Source: Dehalococcoidia bacterium (GTDB lineage Bacteria > Chloroflexota > Dehalococcoidia > Lucifugimonadales > Lucifugimonadaceae). From it: a stretch of DNA of 64,000 nt. The DNA lies in NCBI GenBank assembly GCA_028285005.1, contig JANQQP010000037.1, positions 1-64,000 on the forward strand, written 5' to 3'. Shown one piece after another: positions 56,358 through 64,000 of the stretch (positions are counted from its first letter, which is position 1; every line of letters begins with the position of its first letter). The notes beneath the pieces are model-generated. The model did not search any database and was not told the DNA's origin. It worked only from the letters and a program-made list of their open reading frames with translations. A program made the position numbers and the translations under genes.

Positions 56358-57281
56358 ATGCTTCGTTCCATGCCACGAGGGAAGGACATCACACCTGCTC
56401 AACGGCAGTCATGGCTTGAGCAGTATGAGCAAGGCGCAACCGTGATCACGCTGGCGAAGCGTGAGAGCAGGGACGTGCGGACGATCAAGACGCAGTTGCA
56501 ACGCGCCGGTGACGAACGTGAGATGGTGATTGCCCGCCGCGATCTGATCAGGGAATCTCTTAGCGCACACAACGAGCAACTTCGGCAGGCTGCGACTCGT
56601 GTGTTGGAATCGGTAAGGGTTGTTCCGGACGAGCGAATTATGCCGATCAGTTCGTTTCCTAAGGCTCACGGCGTGGAGCGAAATGGGCTGGCGCTCGACA
56701 TATCTCCCGGCTCGGCGCGAGCGACTACCGCCGATCCCAACTCCCGCGATGGCAAGTTCGAGAAGCTGCTTAGAGAACACCTGAAGTCGGAGCGTACCCT
56801 GTGGCGGGGAATCGACCGGTGGCAGGACCGTCATGCGTCATACCAGTCGGAGTGTTTCCAGCTAGGTAAGCAGGTTTCTGAGTCGACGGTGCATGCAACT
56901 GGCCTTGAACCGGTCGAGTCCAGCCGTAATACTGAAGGTTTCACTGAGCACTTCGTTTCGTGGTCCGCGCGCCTTGCTATCGAAAGCTGGCGGAATGACC
57001 GTGCGAAGCCAAAGATCGATCTGAAGGTCGGTAGCGGCTCATTGATACTCGGCGGATCAACGCTCGCCCGCTCTGCCTCAGACGAAAAGCTGGATCTTGC
57101 CAGACAAGAGTTCATCGACCAGGTGGACGCGATGCGCCGCTCACGAGAGGTCCGACTGATCGCCGAAGAGCAGGCATGGCTTGAAGGACAGGCTGAGAAG
57201 CTAAGAGACAGGCTGGAGAACCTGCTTCTGTTCGGCCTGATACCGGGAAAGTGTTTGGCGTGTCGCAGGTACGCCGTCTAG
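56358..57281 (+). CDS. Hypothetical HTH-like protein upstream of the serine recombinase
   Basis: 307 residues. The N-terminus (about 8-45) reads like a resolvase/transposase-type helix-turn-helix: RQSWLEQYEQGATVITLAKRE followed by RDVRTIKTQLQRAGDE. The middle is helical and charged. The C-terminus (EFIDQVDAMRRSREVRLIAEEQ, then LEGQAEKLRDRLENLLLFGLIPGKC) is coiled-coil-like. I do not recognise a catalytic domain. It ends 20 bases before the TTG start of the recombinase and is probably co-transcribed with it; a role as recombination directionality factor or regulator is speculation. Confidence 0.65.
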   Translation: MLRSMPRGKDITPAQRQSWLEQYEQGATVITLAKRESRDVRTIKTQLQRAGDEREMVIARRDLIRESLSAHNEQLRQAATRVLESVRVVPDERIMPISSFPKAHGVERNGLALDISPGSARATTADPNSRDGKFEKLLREHLKSERTLWRGIDRWQDRHASYQSECFQLGKQVSESTVHATGLEPVESSRNTEGFTEHFVSWSARLAIESWRNDRAKPKIDLKVGSGSLILGGSTLARSASDEKLDLARQEFIDQVDAMRRSREVRLIAEEQAWLEGQAEKLRDRLENLLLFGLIPGKCLACRRYAV

Positions 57282-57301
57282 CCAAAAAGGAGAGTGACCA
57301 A

Positions 57302-58883
57302 TTGCGAGTAGCGCTCTATGCAAGAGTCTCATCGGACGCTCAGGATACTGAACTGTCTATCAGCGCCCAGCTTCGTTCTCTGCGGGACTACGCCGCCAGA
57401 GAGAAGCACCTCATCATCGAAGAGTTCGTGGATGAGGCGAAGAGTAGACGCCATCCTCGTCTGGAAGTTCAATCGCTTCGCACGAGACCGTCAGGTCTCG
57501 GTCACTTACAAGCACATGCTCAAGAAGTCGGGCGTCGATGTCATCTCCATCAACGAACCGGTAGACGACTCCCCGGCGGGCCAGATGCTCTCAGGGATCA
57601 TCGAGGTGGTCGATGAGTTCTACTCTGCCAACCTTGGACAAGACATCTCACGAGGCATGAGAGAGGCGGCTACACAGGGTTACTTCGTGGCATCCACGGC
57701 ACCTTATGGCTATCGGCGGTCGAAGGTGGTCACAGATTCCAACAGAGTGCGCTACACATTGGCGAAGAATGCCAAAGAAGCGCGAACAGTAATAACGATC
57801 TTTGAGCGCCTCTCTCAGGGTGTTGGCTTGAAAGCACTTTGTCAGGAACTGTCAACCGCGGGTATCCAAACGCGCTCAGGAAAGCCCTTCACTACCACCG
57901 GGTTGCACAAGATTGTCACTAACGAGGCGTACACCGGAACGCTGGTGTGAGGTGCCAACCGCGGTAGACGGCGGTCAACTGCGGGTACACAGAGTCAACC
58001 AGTGGTGGTCAAAGACGCCTGGCCAAAGATCGTCTCAAGGCAGCTCTTCAACAAGGTTAAGGCGGCACTTGCCTCTCGGCACAGGAAGGCATTCCACCTG
58101 AGGTTCTCCGGCTCTTCCTACATGCTCACAGGATTGGTGTACTGCGGTCACTGTGGACGGTCGATGACAGGTCACAGTGCGAAGTCCGGTCGCTTCCACT
58201 ACTACCTCTGCTCAACCCGTAACAAGCAGGGCAAGACATCCTGCAAACAGTCGATGATCAACCGGACCCGGCTGGACGCGGCTCTGATTGATCGGACGAA
58301 GATGCGTCTGCTCTCCGACCACAACCTTGAGCGTTTGATGCGAGCTGTCAACAAAGAGCTAAAGGAACGAAAAGCGACACAGAAGACGAGAACAGACGAG
58401 ATCGCACAAGAACTGACAGAAAGTGATGTAAACGCACGGATTCGCGCGCTAAACGACAAGAAGCTACAGCTCGAACAGGCGCGGCAGGTATTGACGGATC
58501 ATGGCGGAAACCAGCGGATATCGTTGGATAACGTCCGACAACATGTCAAGAACCTGCGCCATCTACTGGCCACAGGCGACAACCAGACACGTAAGTCGGT
58601 GTTCCGGTCGTTCGTGGACCGGATCGATGTGCAGGACGACGAAGTGACGGTCAGATACCGTCTGCCGGAGAACAAGAACGCCGTCCCTGGTGATGAGACG
58701 GCGGTTCTGTCTACCGTGAAATCTGGTGGAGCTGGGGGGATTCGAACCCCCTACCTCTTCGATGCGAACGAAGCGCTCTCCCAAATGAGCTACAGCCCCG
58801 ATTTCAGGTTCTGCCCGGCTGAAGCGGGCATGGCGTCAGGTGATGAGGACCTTGCACTGTTTCTGACGCCAATTCCAGATTAG
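57302..58883 (+). pseudogene. Large serine recombinase, broken by a deletion-frameshift and a nonsense codon
   Basis: Starts at a TTG with AAAAAGGAG 9 bases upstream. The catalytic start LRVALYARVSSDAQ and EFVDEAKS are in one frame. Near 57446 the frame shifts into VDAILVWKFNRFARDR; about 28 residues normally between these (the GRT..RP.F..M segment) are missing, so a deletion is likely. The frame continues through DEFYSANLGQDISRGMREA to GTLV, where TGA (57948) sits where related proteins have Trp, then GANRG, the recombinase domain and a zinc ribbon (CGHCGRSM, YLCSTR, SCKQS), and a coiled coil. No stop occurs before tRNA-Ala: the frame reads through it to 58883. Active enzyme is very unlikely. 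Confidence 0.88.
58724..58799 (-). tRNA. tRNA-Ala (anticodon CGC)
   Basis: A 76-base tRNA on the minus strand with encoded CCA. Acceptor GGGGCTG pairs with CAGCTCC (one G-T pair), discriminator A. D arm GCTC/GAGC, anticodon stem CTTCG/CGAAG with loop TTCGCAT and anticodon CGC (reads GCG), T arm GGGGG-TTCGAAT-CCCCC. Its 3' end meets the recombinase reading frame, the usual position of an integration site. Confidence 0.96.
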
Positions 58884-59087
58884 CAACGTCGCGTCGGATG
58901 TGTAAACGGTGGACGCGGTCACCTGAACACGCTGCGCTGACGTCGCAGCTCGCCGACGGTACTCCAAGAGACTTCACCCGTTTCTGTCCGCGGGCGTATC
59001 ATCCGCCAGCGCAGCAGGTCGCGCTCTGACCAGTCAGAGGCGCGCCCATCACAGGAGCATTCAGACAACTTCAGGAGTAGAGATCCC

Positions 59088-60188
59088 TTGCTCGAGCATT
59101 TCAAGGTCCCCAGCGACATCGCCGTCAAAGTCCCGGTCGATCGGCTCCGCGCAGCCACGGAAGCGGTGTTTATGAAGTGCGGTGTCGCCGAGGAAGAGGC
59201 GAAGCTGGGCGCCGACGTGCTCATGTTCGCTGACCAGCACGGGATCGACACTCACGGCGTTTCCAACATGCTCAGGAGCTACGTGGCCAACTACAACGCT
59301 GGCGCACTCAACCCTGACCCGGTCTTCTCGATCATCAAGGAGACTCCGAGTACTGCGGTGATAGACGGAGGCGGTGGACTCGGTCTCATGACGGCGCCGA
59401 AGGCCATGGATATAGCTATCGACAAGGCTCGAGCTACGGGTGCCGGGATTGTGACGATCAAGAACTCGGGGCATCTCGGCGCTGCCGGGTATCACGCAAT
59501 GATGGCTGCTGAGCAGGACATGATCGGTTGGTGCATGACGGCCGGTGGCAACTCGATGATCCCGACTTTTGGCGCGGAGCCGAAACTCGGCACAAACCCG
59601 ATCGCCTTTGCCGCCCCGGCCGATAAAGAGCCCGCGTTTATGTTTGACGCGGCGATGACGTCTATTGCGGGTAACAAGATCGGTCTGGCAAGCAGGCTTG
59701 ATCGGCCGCTTGGCGCCGGTTGGGTCGCCAACGAAGACGGCTCGCCCAACATGGACGGCGGCGCTGCAGCGAATTTTGCCGCCAACTCTTTGCGCATGCA
59801 GTTGCCGGTTGGCTCCACTCGAGAGCTTGGCTCACACAAGGGTTACAGCCTTGGCGTGATGGTCGACATTCTGTGCGGCCAGCTTTCGTTCGCTCCAGGG
59901 TTCGCGACACAGGCGCTCAAGCGGCGAGCTCACTTCGTGGCGGCGTACAGCATCGACGCCTTCGGAGATGTTGCCGAGTTCAAGAGCAACATGGACGGTA
60001 TGCTGAAGGGCCTGCGTGAGACGAAGCCGATGCCGGGTCACGATCAGGTCTGGTACGCAGGACTGCCGGAGCACTACGAGGGAATCAAGCGTGGCGAGCA
60101 GGGCGTGCCGCTGCACCCAGAGGTTGTCGACTGGTTCCGCAGCATCAGCGCCGAATTCGAGATCCCGTTCGACCTGGTTGAGGCCTAA
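59088..60188 (+). CDS. Ldh-family (malate/L-lactate/sulfolactate type) NAD(P)-dependent dehydrogenase
   Basis: 366 residues from a TTG with CAGGAG upstream. Type 2 malate/L-lactate dehydrogenase fold: FADQHGIDTHGVSNM (about 46-60), the catalytic-His segment NSGHLGAAGYH (about 126-136), GGNSMIPTFGAEPKLGTNPIAFA (about 150-172 in pieces), then GSHKGYSLGVMVDIL. The family oxidises 2-hydroxy acids such as malate, lactate, sulfolactate, ureidoglycolate or sugar-derived acids with NAD(P). The exact substrate is not readable. It is followed after two bases by the GH32-like gene, so a sugar-derived hydroxy acid is plausible. Confidence 0.9.
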   Translation: MLEHFKVPSDIAVKVPVDRLRAATEAVFMKCGVAEEEAKLGADVLMFADQHGIDTHGVSNMLRSYVANYNAGALNPDPVFSIIKETPSTAVIDGGGGLGLMTAPKAMDIAIDKARATGAGIVTIKNSGHLGAAGYHAMMAAEQDMIGWCMTAGGNSMIPTFGAEPKLGTNPIAFAAPADKEPAFMFDAAMTSIAGNKIGLASRLDRPLGAGWVANEDGSPNMDGGAAANFAANSLRMQLPVGSTRELGSHKGYSLGVMVDILCGQLSFAPGFATQALKRRAHFVAAYSIDAFGDVAEFKSNMDGMLKGLRETKPMPGHDQVWYAGLPEHYEGIKRGEQGVPLHPEVVDWFRSISAEFEIPFDLVEA

Positions 60189-60190
60189 AG

Positions 60191-61702
60191 GTGGATCTCT
60201 CAGGGCAACTCGACGACCTGATTGCTCCGCTGACGGAGCATGATCAGGTGCGGCGCTGGCTGGCGTCGCGTGAACGGCTGGCGAATGATCGATACCGTCC
60301 TGCCTACCACTTCTCGCCGCCCGAGAACTTCATGAACGACCCCAACGGTCTCTGCCAGTGGCAGGGGCTGTACCACCTGTTCTACCAGTTTCGACAGGAT
60401 GGCGAGGCGAGGGTTCACTGGGGTCATGCGGTTAGCTTGGACCTGCTGCACTGGCGTGACCTGCCCATGGCGCTGTATCCGGACCAGGAGCACGACTGCT
60501 TCAGCGGCCAGACGCTGGTCGAGCAAGACCGCGTGATCGCCATCTATCACGGCACGCAGGCCGGGAACGCGGTCGCCACTGCCTCAGATCCGCTACTTGT
60601 CGACTGGCAGAAGCATCCGGACAACCCGGTGATTCCGATCGTTCCGATCGACGAAAACGGGTATCCGTACCGCGTATTCGACCCCTGCATCTGGAAGGAA
60701 GACGACGGCTACTACTCGCTGTCAGGCGTCTACAAGGACGGCACGCGTAGCGTCAACTGTGAAGGTGTGGCCCACATCTTCCGTTCAACCGATCTGACCG
60801 ACTGGGAGCACCTCGGGCCACTAGTCGAGAGCGTGTACGACACCGAGCCGGGTGAGGACTATGCCGTGCCGAACTTCTGGCCAATTGGGAACGGCAAGCA
60901 CATGCTGCTGTTCTTCAGCCACAAGCGCGGCGGTCAGTATTTTGTTGGCGACTACGATTCAACGACCCATCGATTTCACCCGGAACGTCATGGCCGCATG
61001 AACTACGGACCCCTGGCGGTCGGGAGCTTGCATGCTCCATCTGCGACGATCGATGCTTCAGGCCGGTTCCTTTCGATCTTCAATGTGAAGGAGAGCAAGG
61101 AGCCAAACGGTTGGAACGACATCATGACACTCCCGCGCGTGCTGTCATTGGGCGACGACGGTGACCTGCTGATAGAGCCGGTGGAGGAGTTGAAGTCGTT
61201 GCGGCACTCGCACCGGCAGATCGACTCGGTAGATATCGCCGCGAACGGTGAAGTGGCGTTGAAAGAAGTCAGCGGGAACCAGCTGGAGATCGAGCTTGAA
61301 CTCGATCCGGGCGATGCCCACGAGTCAGGCCTGAAGGTGCTCAGATCGCCTGACGGGGCGGAAGAGACGAGGATCTCGTTCTTTCCAAAGGGACATCCGA
61401 GGTTCGGTACAGCTCAACTGCAGATCGACGGGACGGCTTCCTCGCCAAGGGCTGATCTGATCCCGCGCACTCCGGAGATCGGGCCGCTGGAGATCGCCGA
61501 GGGCGAGACCGTGAAGCTGCGGATCTTCGTAGACCGCAGCATCGTCGAAGTGTTCGCAAATGGCCGACAGTGCCTGACGCTGCGTGTGTATCCGGAGCGT
61601 CAGGACAGCATCGGCGTATCTGCGTTTGCTCGGGGCGGAGCGGCGAAGTTGTTGTCGATCAATGCCTGGCAGATGCGAAGCACATGGCCGGAGTTGGCCT
61701 AG
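60191..61702 (+). CDS. Glycoside hydrolase family 32-like protein with altered catalytic motifs
   Basis: 503 residues. The five-bladed beta-propeller start is clear: NFMNDPNGLCQW (nucleophile Asp about 50), HWGHAVSLDLLHW, DCFSGQTLV. The stabilising RDP motif reads VFDPCIW, keeping the Asp. The acid/base WEC(P) motif position reads YAVPNFWPI, so the usual Glu is absent. A C-terminal beta-sandwich follows (about 360-500, LRIFVDRSIVEVFANGRQ). Canonical relatives hydrolyse fructans or sucrose. This member may use a different acid, have another substrate, or be inactive. No signal peptide is seen. Tightly coupled to the upstream dehydrogenase. Confidence 0.85.
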   Translation: MDLSGQLDDLIAPLTEHDQVRRWLASRERLANDRYRPAYHFSPPENFMNDPNGLCQWQGLYHLFYQFRQDGEARVHWGHAVSLDLLHWRDLPMALYPDQEHDCFSGQTLVEQDRVIAIYHGTQAGNAVATASDPLLVDWQKHPDNPVIPIVPIDENGYPYRVFDPCIWKEDDGYYSLSGVYKDGTRSVNCEGVAHIFRSTDLTDWEHLGPLVESVYDTEPGEDYAVPNFWPIGNGKHMLLFFSHKRGGQYFVGDYDSTTHRFHPERHGRMNYGPLAVGSLHAPSATIDASGRFLSIFNVKESKEPNGWNDIMTLPRVLSLGDDGDLLIEPVEELKSLRHSHRQIDSVDIAANGEVALKEVSGNQLEIELELDPGDAHESGLKVLRSPDGAEETRISFFPKGHPRFGTAQLQIDGTASSPRADLIPRTPEIGPLEIAEGETVKLRIFVDRSIVEVFANGRQCLTLRVYPERQDSIGVSAFARGGAAKLLSINAWQMRSTWPELA

Positions 61703-61705
61703 CTG

Positions 61706-62176
61706 CTAATCCGGCGCTTCCCGCCAGAACGGCTCACGCTTCCGTACATTCTCGAGAATTGACTCGTCGAATGGAGGCAGCTCAAAGCCGAGCGGCTGGA
61801 GCGGACCCGTGCGCCAGCCGATGCGTTTATGGACCTCGGGGCGGCTGTAGTAGGCGAGGTAGACCACTTCGAGCACATTGGCGAAATCGTTTGATATCGA
61901 CCCTTCAATGTCCCTGATCGCTTCATCTCTCTGCTCGTCATCCAGTGCCAGGAAGCCGCCGGCAACCTCCACTGACATATCCAGGGTCAGCGCATCGAGA
62001 AAACGCACAAGTGACTTGCGGTAGCGCTCGTGCTCGACGGACATCCGCTCTATTTCGTCGAGAAGGCCCATCGAGCCGGCGCCAGGCAGATCGTCGACAG
62101 GTGGGATGAAACGGTCCATGGCGGCGCGCATGTTCCGCTTGTCTGAATCTGTGAGTTTTCCTTCTTTAGTAGGCAC
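61706..62176 (-). CDS. Gluconate 2-dehydrogenase subunit 3-like protein
   Basis: 156 residues of the gluconate 2-dehydrogenase subunit 3 family: RAAMDRFIPPVDDLPGAGS (about 17-35), FLDALTLDM, FANVLEVVYLAYYSRPEVHKRIGW (about 98-121 in pieces). In characterised three-subunit membrane dehydrogenases this small subunit accompanies a flavoprotein and a cytochrome c. No Tat or Sec signal is present, unlike many homologues. It lies 21 bases downstream of a GMC oxidoreductase gene on the same strand, so the two probably form a complex. A cytochrome subunit gene is not nearby. Confidence 0.85.
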   Translation of the reverse strand: MPTKEGKLTDSDKRNMRAAMDRFIPPVDDLPGAGSMGLLDEIERMSVEHERYRKSLVRFLDALTLDMSVEVAGGFLALDDEQRDEAIRDIEGSISNDFANVLEVVYLAYYSRPEVHKRIGWRTGPLQPLGFELPPFDESILENVRKREPFWREAPD

Positions 62177-62197
62177 GTTCGGCTCCTTCGACGAAAC

Positions 62198-63799
62198 TCA
62201 GTTCCTCAAATCGCTTCGACCTCGCACGATGTAGTCGGCCGTCCGCAGTGCTATGGCCTGGATAGTTGGTGTTGGATTCACGCCCGCGCCTGTCACGAAC
62301 ACGCTGCCGTCGATGATGAACAGGTTGTCGGCATCGTGCGCCTGGCAGTTCGCATCGACCACTGATCGCTCAGGGTCATCGCCCATCCGGGCGGTGCCCA
62401 TGAGGTGCCAGCCAGCGTTCACGCTGTGGGCCGTCTCGTTGACCTCTAGCGCTCCGGCTTCGAGGAGGGCAGTGCGCGCTTGCTTCACTCCGTGCGCCAG
62501 CAGACGTTTCGAGTTTTCGTCCAGTTCGTACTTCACCCTGGGCGCTGGAATCCCGAACCTGTCCTTGCGGGATTCATCGAGCGTTACGGTGTTCGTCTCA
62601 ACCGGCAGGTCTTCGCCTATCACTCCAAGCCCGTTCATATTGCCGAAGCGAGCATCGAACGTTGTGTGGTGGTCTGTGCCCCACGGCACTGCGCCGATCG
62701 CCGTTGAAGCAGGCCCGGAGCTTCTGCTCATCTGGAACGTGTAGCCGCGTACGAAGCCGCGAGACAGGTCGGTCTCATAGAACTCTTGCGACATGATGAT
62801 GTTGGCGAGCGGCCCTTTGTATGCTGGCTCTTCCATCTTCGGGAACACGCCGTTCGCTCCGGCGTAGACGTGGAACATGAGGTTCTTGCCGACAAGGCCC
62901 GACGAGTTTGCAAGTCCGGTCGGATGTGGGGCCGAGGCTGAATGCAGAAGCATCCGCGGCGTGCCGATGCCGTTGCAGGCGACGATCACCGCATTCGCAG
63001 GCTGGAAGCACGCTTCACTGTCTTCGTTGTAGTAGTTGACGCCTGTAACGCGGCCATCAGGTCCGGTAACGATCTCGAACACAGTGGAGTTTGCTCGAAC
63101 TTCTGCGCCGTTTTCCATCGCGTCTGGAAGGTACGTGACATCTGTGCTCGCCTTAGCCCTGCGACTGCAACCCCAACCGATCGGGCCGCAGTTGTTGCAG
63201 GCCTGCCGGCCGCGGTAAGGCTCTGAGTTCACATGGCTGTCCGATGGCCACCAGTGCCAACCCAGTCTGTCGAAGGCTTGCGCCATTCTCTCGCCGTCCG
63301 GGCCGAGAGGTATGGGCGGCATTTGCCTAGGCGAGCGGTCGGGGTTTGCCGGGTCGCCGATGATGCCCGAGCAGCCCATCATCACGTCGTTCTCATCATA
63401 GAACGGCTCGAGGTCCCAGTAATCGATCGGCCAGTCGTCAGCTACTCCATCGAGAGACTTGACGCGGAAGTCTGAAGGGTGGAAACGAGGCACGTGCGCG
63501 GTCCAGTGGATAGTGCTCCCACCGACGGCGTTGTACATGAACACCTTGACCGCCGAATCATCATCGTTAACCGTGTAGTCGGCATGCTTCTGCCGAATGT
63601 TCGGGTGATAGGACCAGGAGTTGCGTATCAGCTCTTCCCAGTTGGTCTTTGTGACCGGATAGCTGTCGGGACTTACCCACGGTCCCTGCTCGAGGCAAAC
63701 CACTCGAAAGCCGTTCTGTGCGAGTTTCCAGGTCGCCGCAGCGCCGGACGCTCCGGAGCCGATCACGACGATGTCTGTTGCTTCCTGCGCAGTGACCAC
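62198..63799 (-). CDS. GMC-family FAD-dependent oxidoreductase
   Basis: 533 residues. The FAD dinucleotide-binding motif is VIGSGASGAAATWKL (about 12-26). Further GMC features are VGGSTIHWTAHVPRF, ANAVIVACNGIGTPRMLL and the C-terminal substrate site with His in AGWHLMGTARMG and Asn in GVNPTPTIQ, the usual His/Asn active pair. GCSRRAKASTD and ACNNCGPIGWGC contribute several cysteines of the gluconate-dehydrogenase-like subgroup. It should oxidise a sugar or polyol, passing electrons to an acceptor. No signal peptide. It shares its C-terminal sequence almost exactly with the partial gene encoded just to its right. Confidence 0.9.
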   Translation of the reverse strand: MVTAQEATDIVVIGSGASGAAATWKLAQNGFRVVCLEQGPWVSPDSYPVTKTNWEELIRNSWSYHPNIRQKHADYTVNDDDSAVKVFMYNAVGGSTIHWTAHVPRFHPSDFRVKSLDGVADDWPIDYWDLEPFYDENDVMMGCSGIIGDPANPDRSPRQMPPIPLGPDGERMAQAFDRLGWHWWPSDSHVNSEPYRGRQACNNCGPIGWGCSRRAKASTDVTYLPDAMENGAEVRANSTVFEIVTGPDGRVTGVNYYNEDSEACFQPANAVIVACNGIGTPRMLLHSASAPHPTGLANSSGLVGKNLMFHVYAGANGVFPKMEEPAYKGPLANIIMSQEFYETDLSRGFVRGYTFQMSRSSGPASTAIGAVPWGTDHHTTFDARFGNMNGLGVIGEDLPVETNTVTLDESRKDRFGIPAPRVKYELDENSKRLLAHGVKQARTALLEAGALEVNETAHSVNAGWHLMGTARMGDDPERSVVDANCQAHDADNLFIIDGSVFVTGAGVNPTPTIQAIALRTADYIVRGRSDLRN

Positions 63800-63802
63800 T
63801 GG

Positions 63803-64000
63803 CTAACCCTTCAGGTCCTGCCGCTCGTCGATGATGTGGTCCGCGGCTTTGAGGGCAATAGCCTGAATCGTTGGCGTTGGGTTCACCGCTCCGCTGGTCA
63901 CAAAGACGCTTCCGTCGATGACGAACAGGTTGTCCACATCGTGGGCCTGGCAGTTGGCGTCTACTACTGACCGCTCCGGGTCATCGCCCATGCGAGCGGT
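63803..64000 (-). CDS. GMC-family oxidoreductase, C-terminal fragment (gene continues beyond window)
   Basis: Only the last 65 codons are inside the window. They encode TARMGDDPERSVVDANCQAHD, LFVIDGSVFVTSG and VNPTPTIQAIALKAADHII, including the active-site Asn. This is nearly identical in protein to the end of the upstream-neighbour GMC gene at 62198-63799, so the two are tandem paralogues, three bases apart, and probably one transcription unit. The start lies to the right of the window. Confidence 0.88.
   Translation of the reverse strand, partial: TARMGDDPERSVVDANCQAHDVDNLFVIDGSVFVTSGAVNPTPTIQAIALKAADHIIDERQDLKG

Larger units (their letters stand above)
48588..58731 (+). mobile_element. 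Candidate integrated defence island at tRNA-Ala
   Basis: About 10 kb holding a type I restriction-modification operon, a hypothetical DNA-binding gene and a broken large serine recombinase whose 3' end meets the 3' end of tRNA-Ala(CGC). The right boundary at the tRNA is well supported. The left boundary rests only on an 8-bp match, TGGTGGAG, between 48588-48595 and 58724-58731, which could be the shared core of att sites or chance. Base composition of hsdS and its neighbours is visibly less GC-rich than the housekeeping genes. No phage structural or conjugation genes are present. Confidence 0.5.

Noticed and set aside
57948..57950. TGA read as Trp (recoding) in the recombinase
   Set aside because: Several genes here end with TGA as the true stop, for example hsdM and the GIY-YIG-like gene, and the same recombinase has another lesion, so a nonsense mutation is simpler.
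48588..58799. Prophage
   Set aside because: A recombinase and a tRNA junction are present, but there are no capsid, tail, terminase, lysis or replication genes.
58729..58883. C-terminal protein extension of the recombinase over the tRNA gene
   Set aside because: The sequence GGAGGIRTPY and what follows is the antisense translation of tRNA-Ala, not protein-coding sequence.

Overview
The window looks like a chromosomal segment of a free-living, moderately high-GC bacterium. I infer Chloroflexota (SAR202/Dehalococcoidia-like). The basis is gene content only: Pro/Thr-linked LamG and fibronectin surface proteins, paralogous GMC oxidoreductases beside a gluconate dehydrogenase subunit-3-like gene, an Ldh-type dehydrogenase, a NarI-like domain fused to an Fe-S reductase, and an S4-TlyA methyltransferase. 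There is no rRNA gene here; recA (43.1-44.1 kb) is the best in-window marker for checking this.

Layout. 0-7.6 kb: the 3' end of a LamG/FN3 surface protein, a membrane-anchored exported protein, then leftward genes for a polysaccharide deacetylase, a GNAT acetyltransferase, a family 4 glycosyltransferase and a diheme cytochrome c lipoprotein. 7.7-19.3 kb: one leftward gene for a 3,854-residue modular surface protein (FG-GAP/VCBS blocks, three LamG modules, an Ig-like module and seventeen cadherin-like repeats in a regular A-B order). 19.5-32 kb: tRNA-Ser(TGA), a CDGSH/ferredoxin fusion with two small UBP-type zinc-finger proteins, an epimerase, an AraC-type regulator, several small enzymes, a pirin, a HAD hydrolase, a solitary DNA methyltransferase, a large membrane Fe-S reductase and a UbiA-type prenyltransferase. 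32-46.3 kb: housekeeping genes (tlyA, purF, purM, purH, a GT2, a nicotinate phosphoribosyltransferase, tilS, a CorC-type protein, recA), an orphan histidine kinase, and a LysR regulator divergent from a selenate/phosphonate-type binding lipoprotein.

46.4-58.8 kb is an accessory region. A lone hypothetical gene and a GDT1-type cation transporter gene lie beside a 28-bp imperfect direct repeat. They are followed by a compact type I restriction-modification operon, hsdM-hsdS-Abi_C-GIY-YIG-like-hsdR, with overlapping genes. Next come a DNA-binding-like hypothetical gene and a large serine recombinase broken by a deletion-frameshift and a nonsense codon. The broken recombinase runs into the 3' end of a tRNA-Ala(CGC) gene. 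The simplest reading is an integrated defence island that has lost its own recombinase.

58.9-64 kb returns to metabolism: an Ldh-family dehydrogenase followed after two bases by a GH32-like hydrolase with altered catalytic motifs, then leftward genes for a gluconate dehydrogenase subunit-3-like protein and two near-identical-ended GMC oxidoreductases, the second cut by the window edge. I saw no CRISPR array, rRNA, prophage structural genes or intact insertion sequence.
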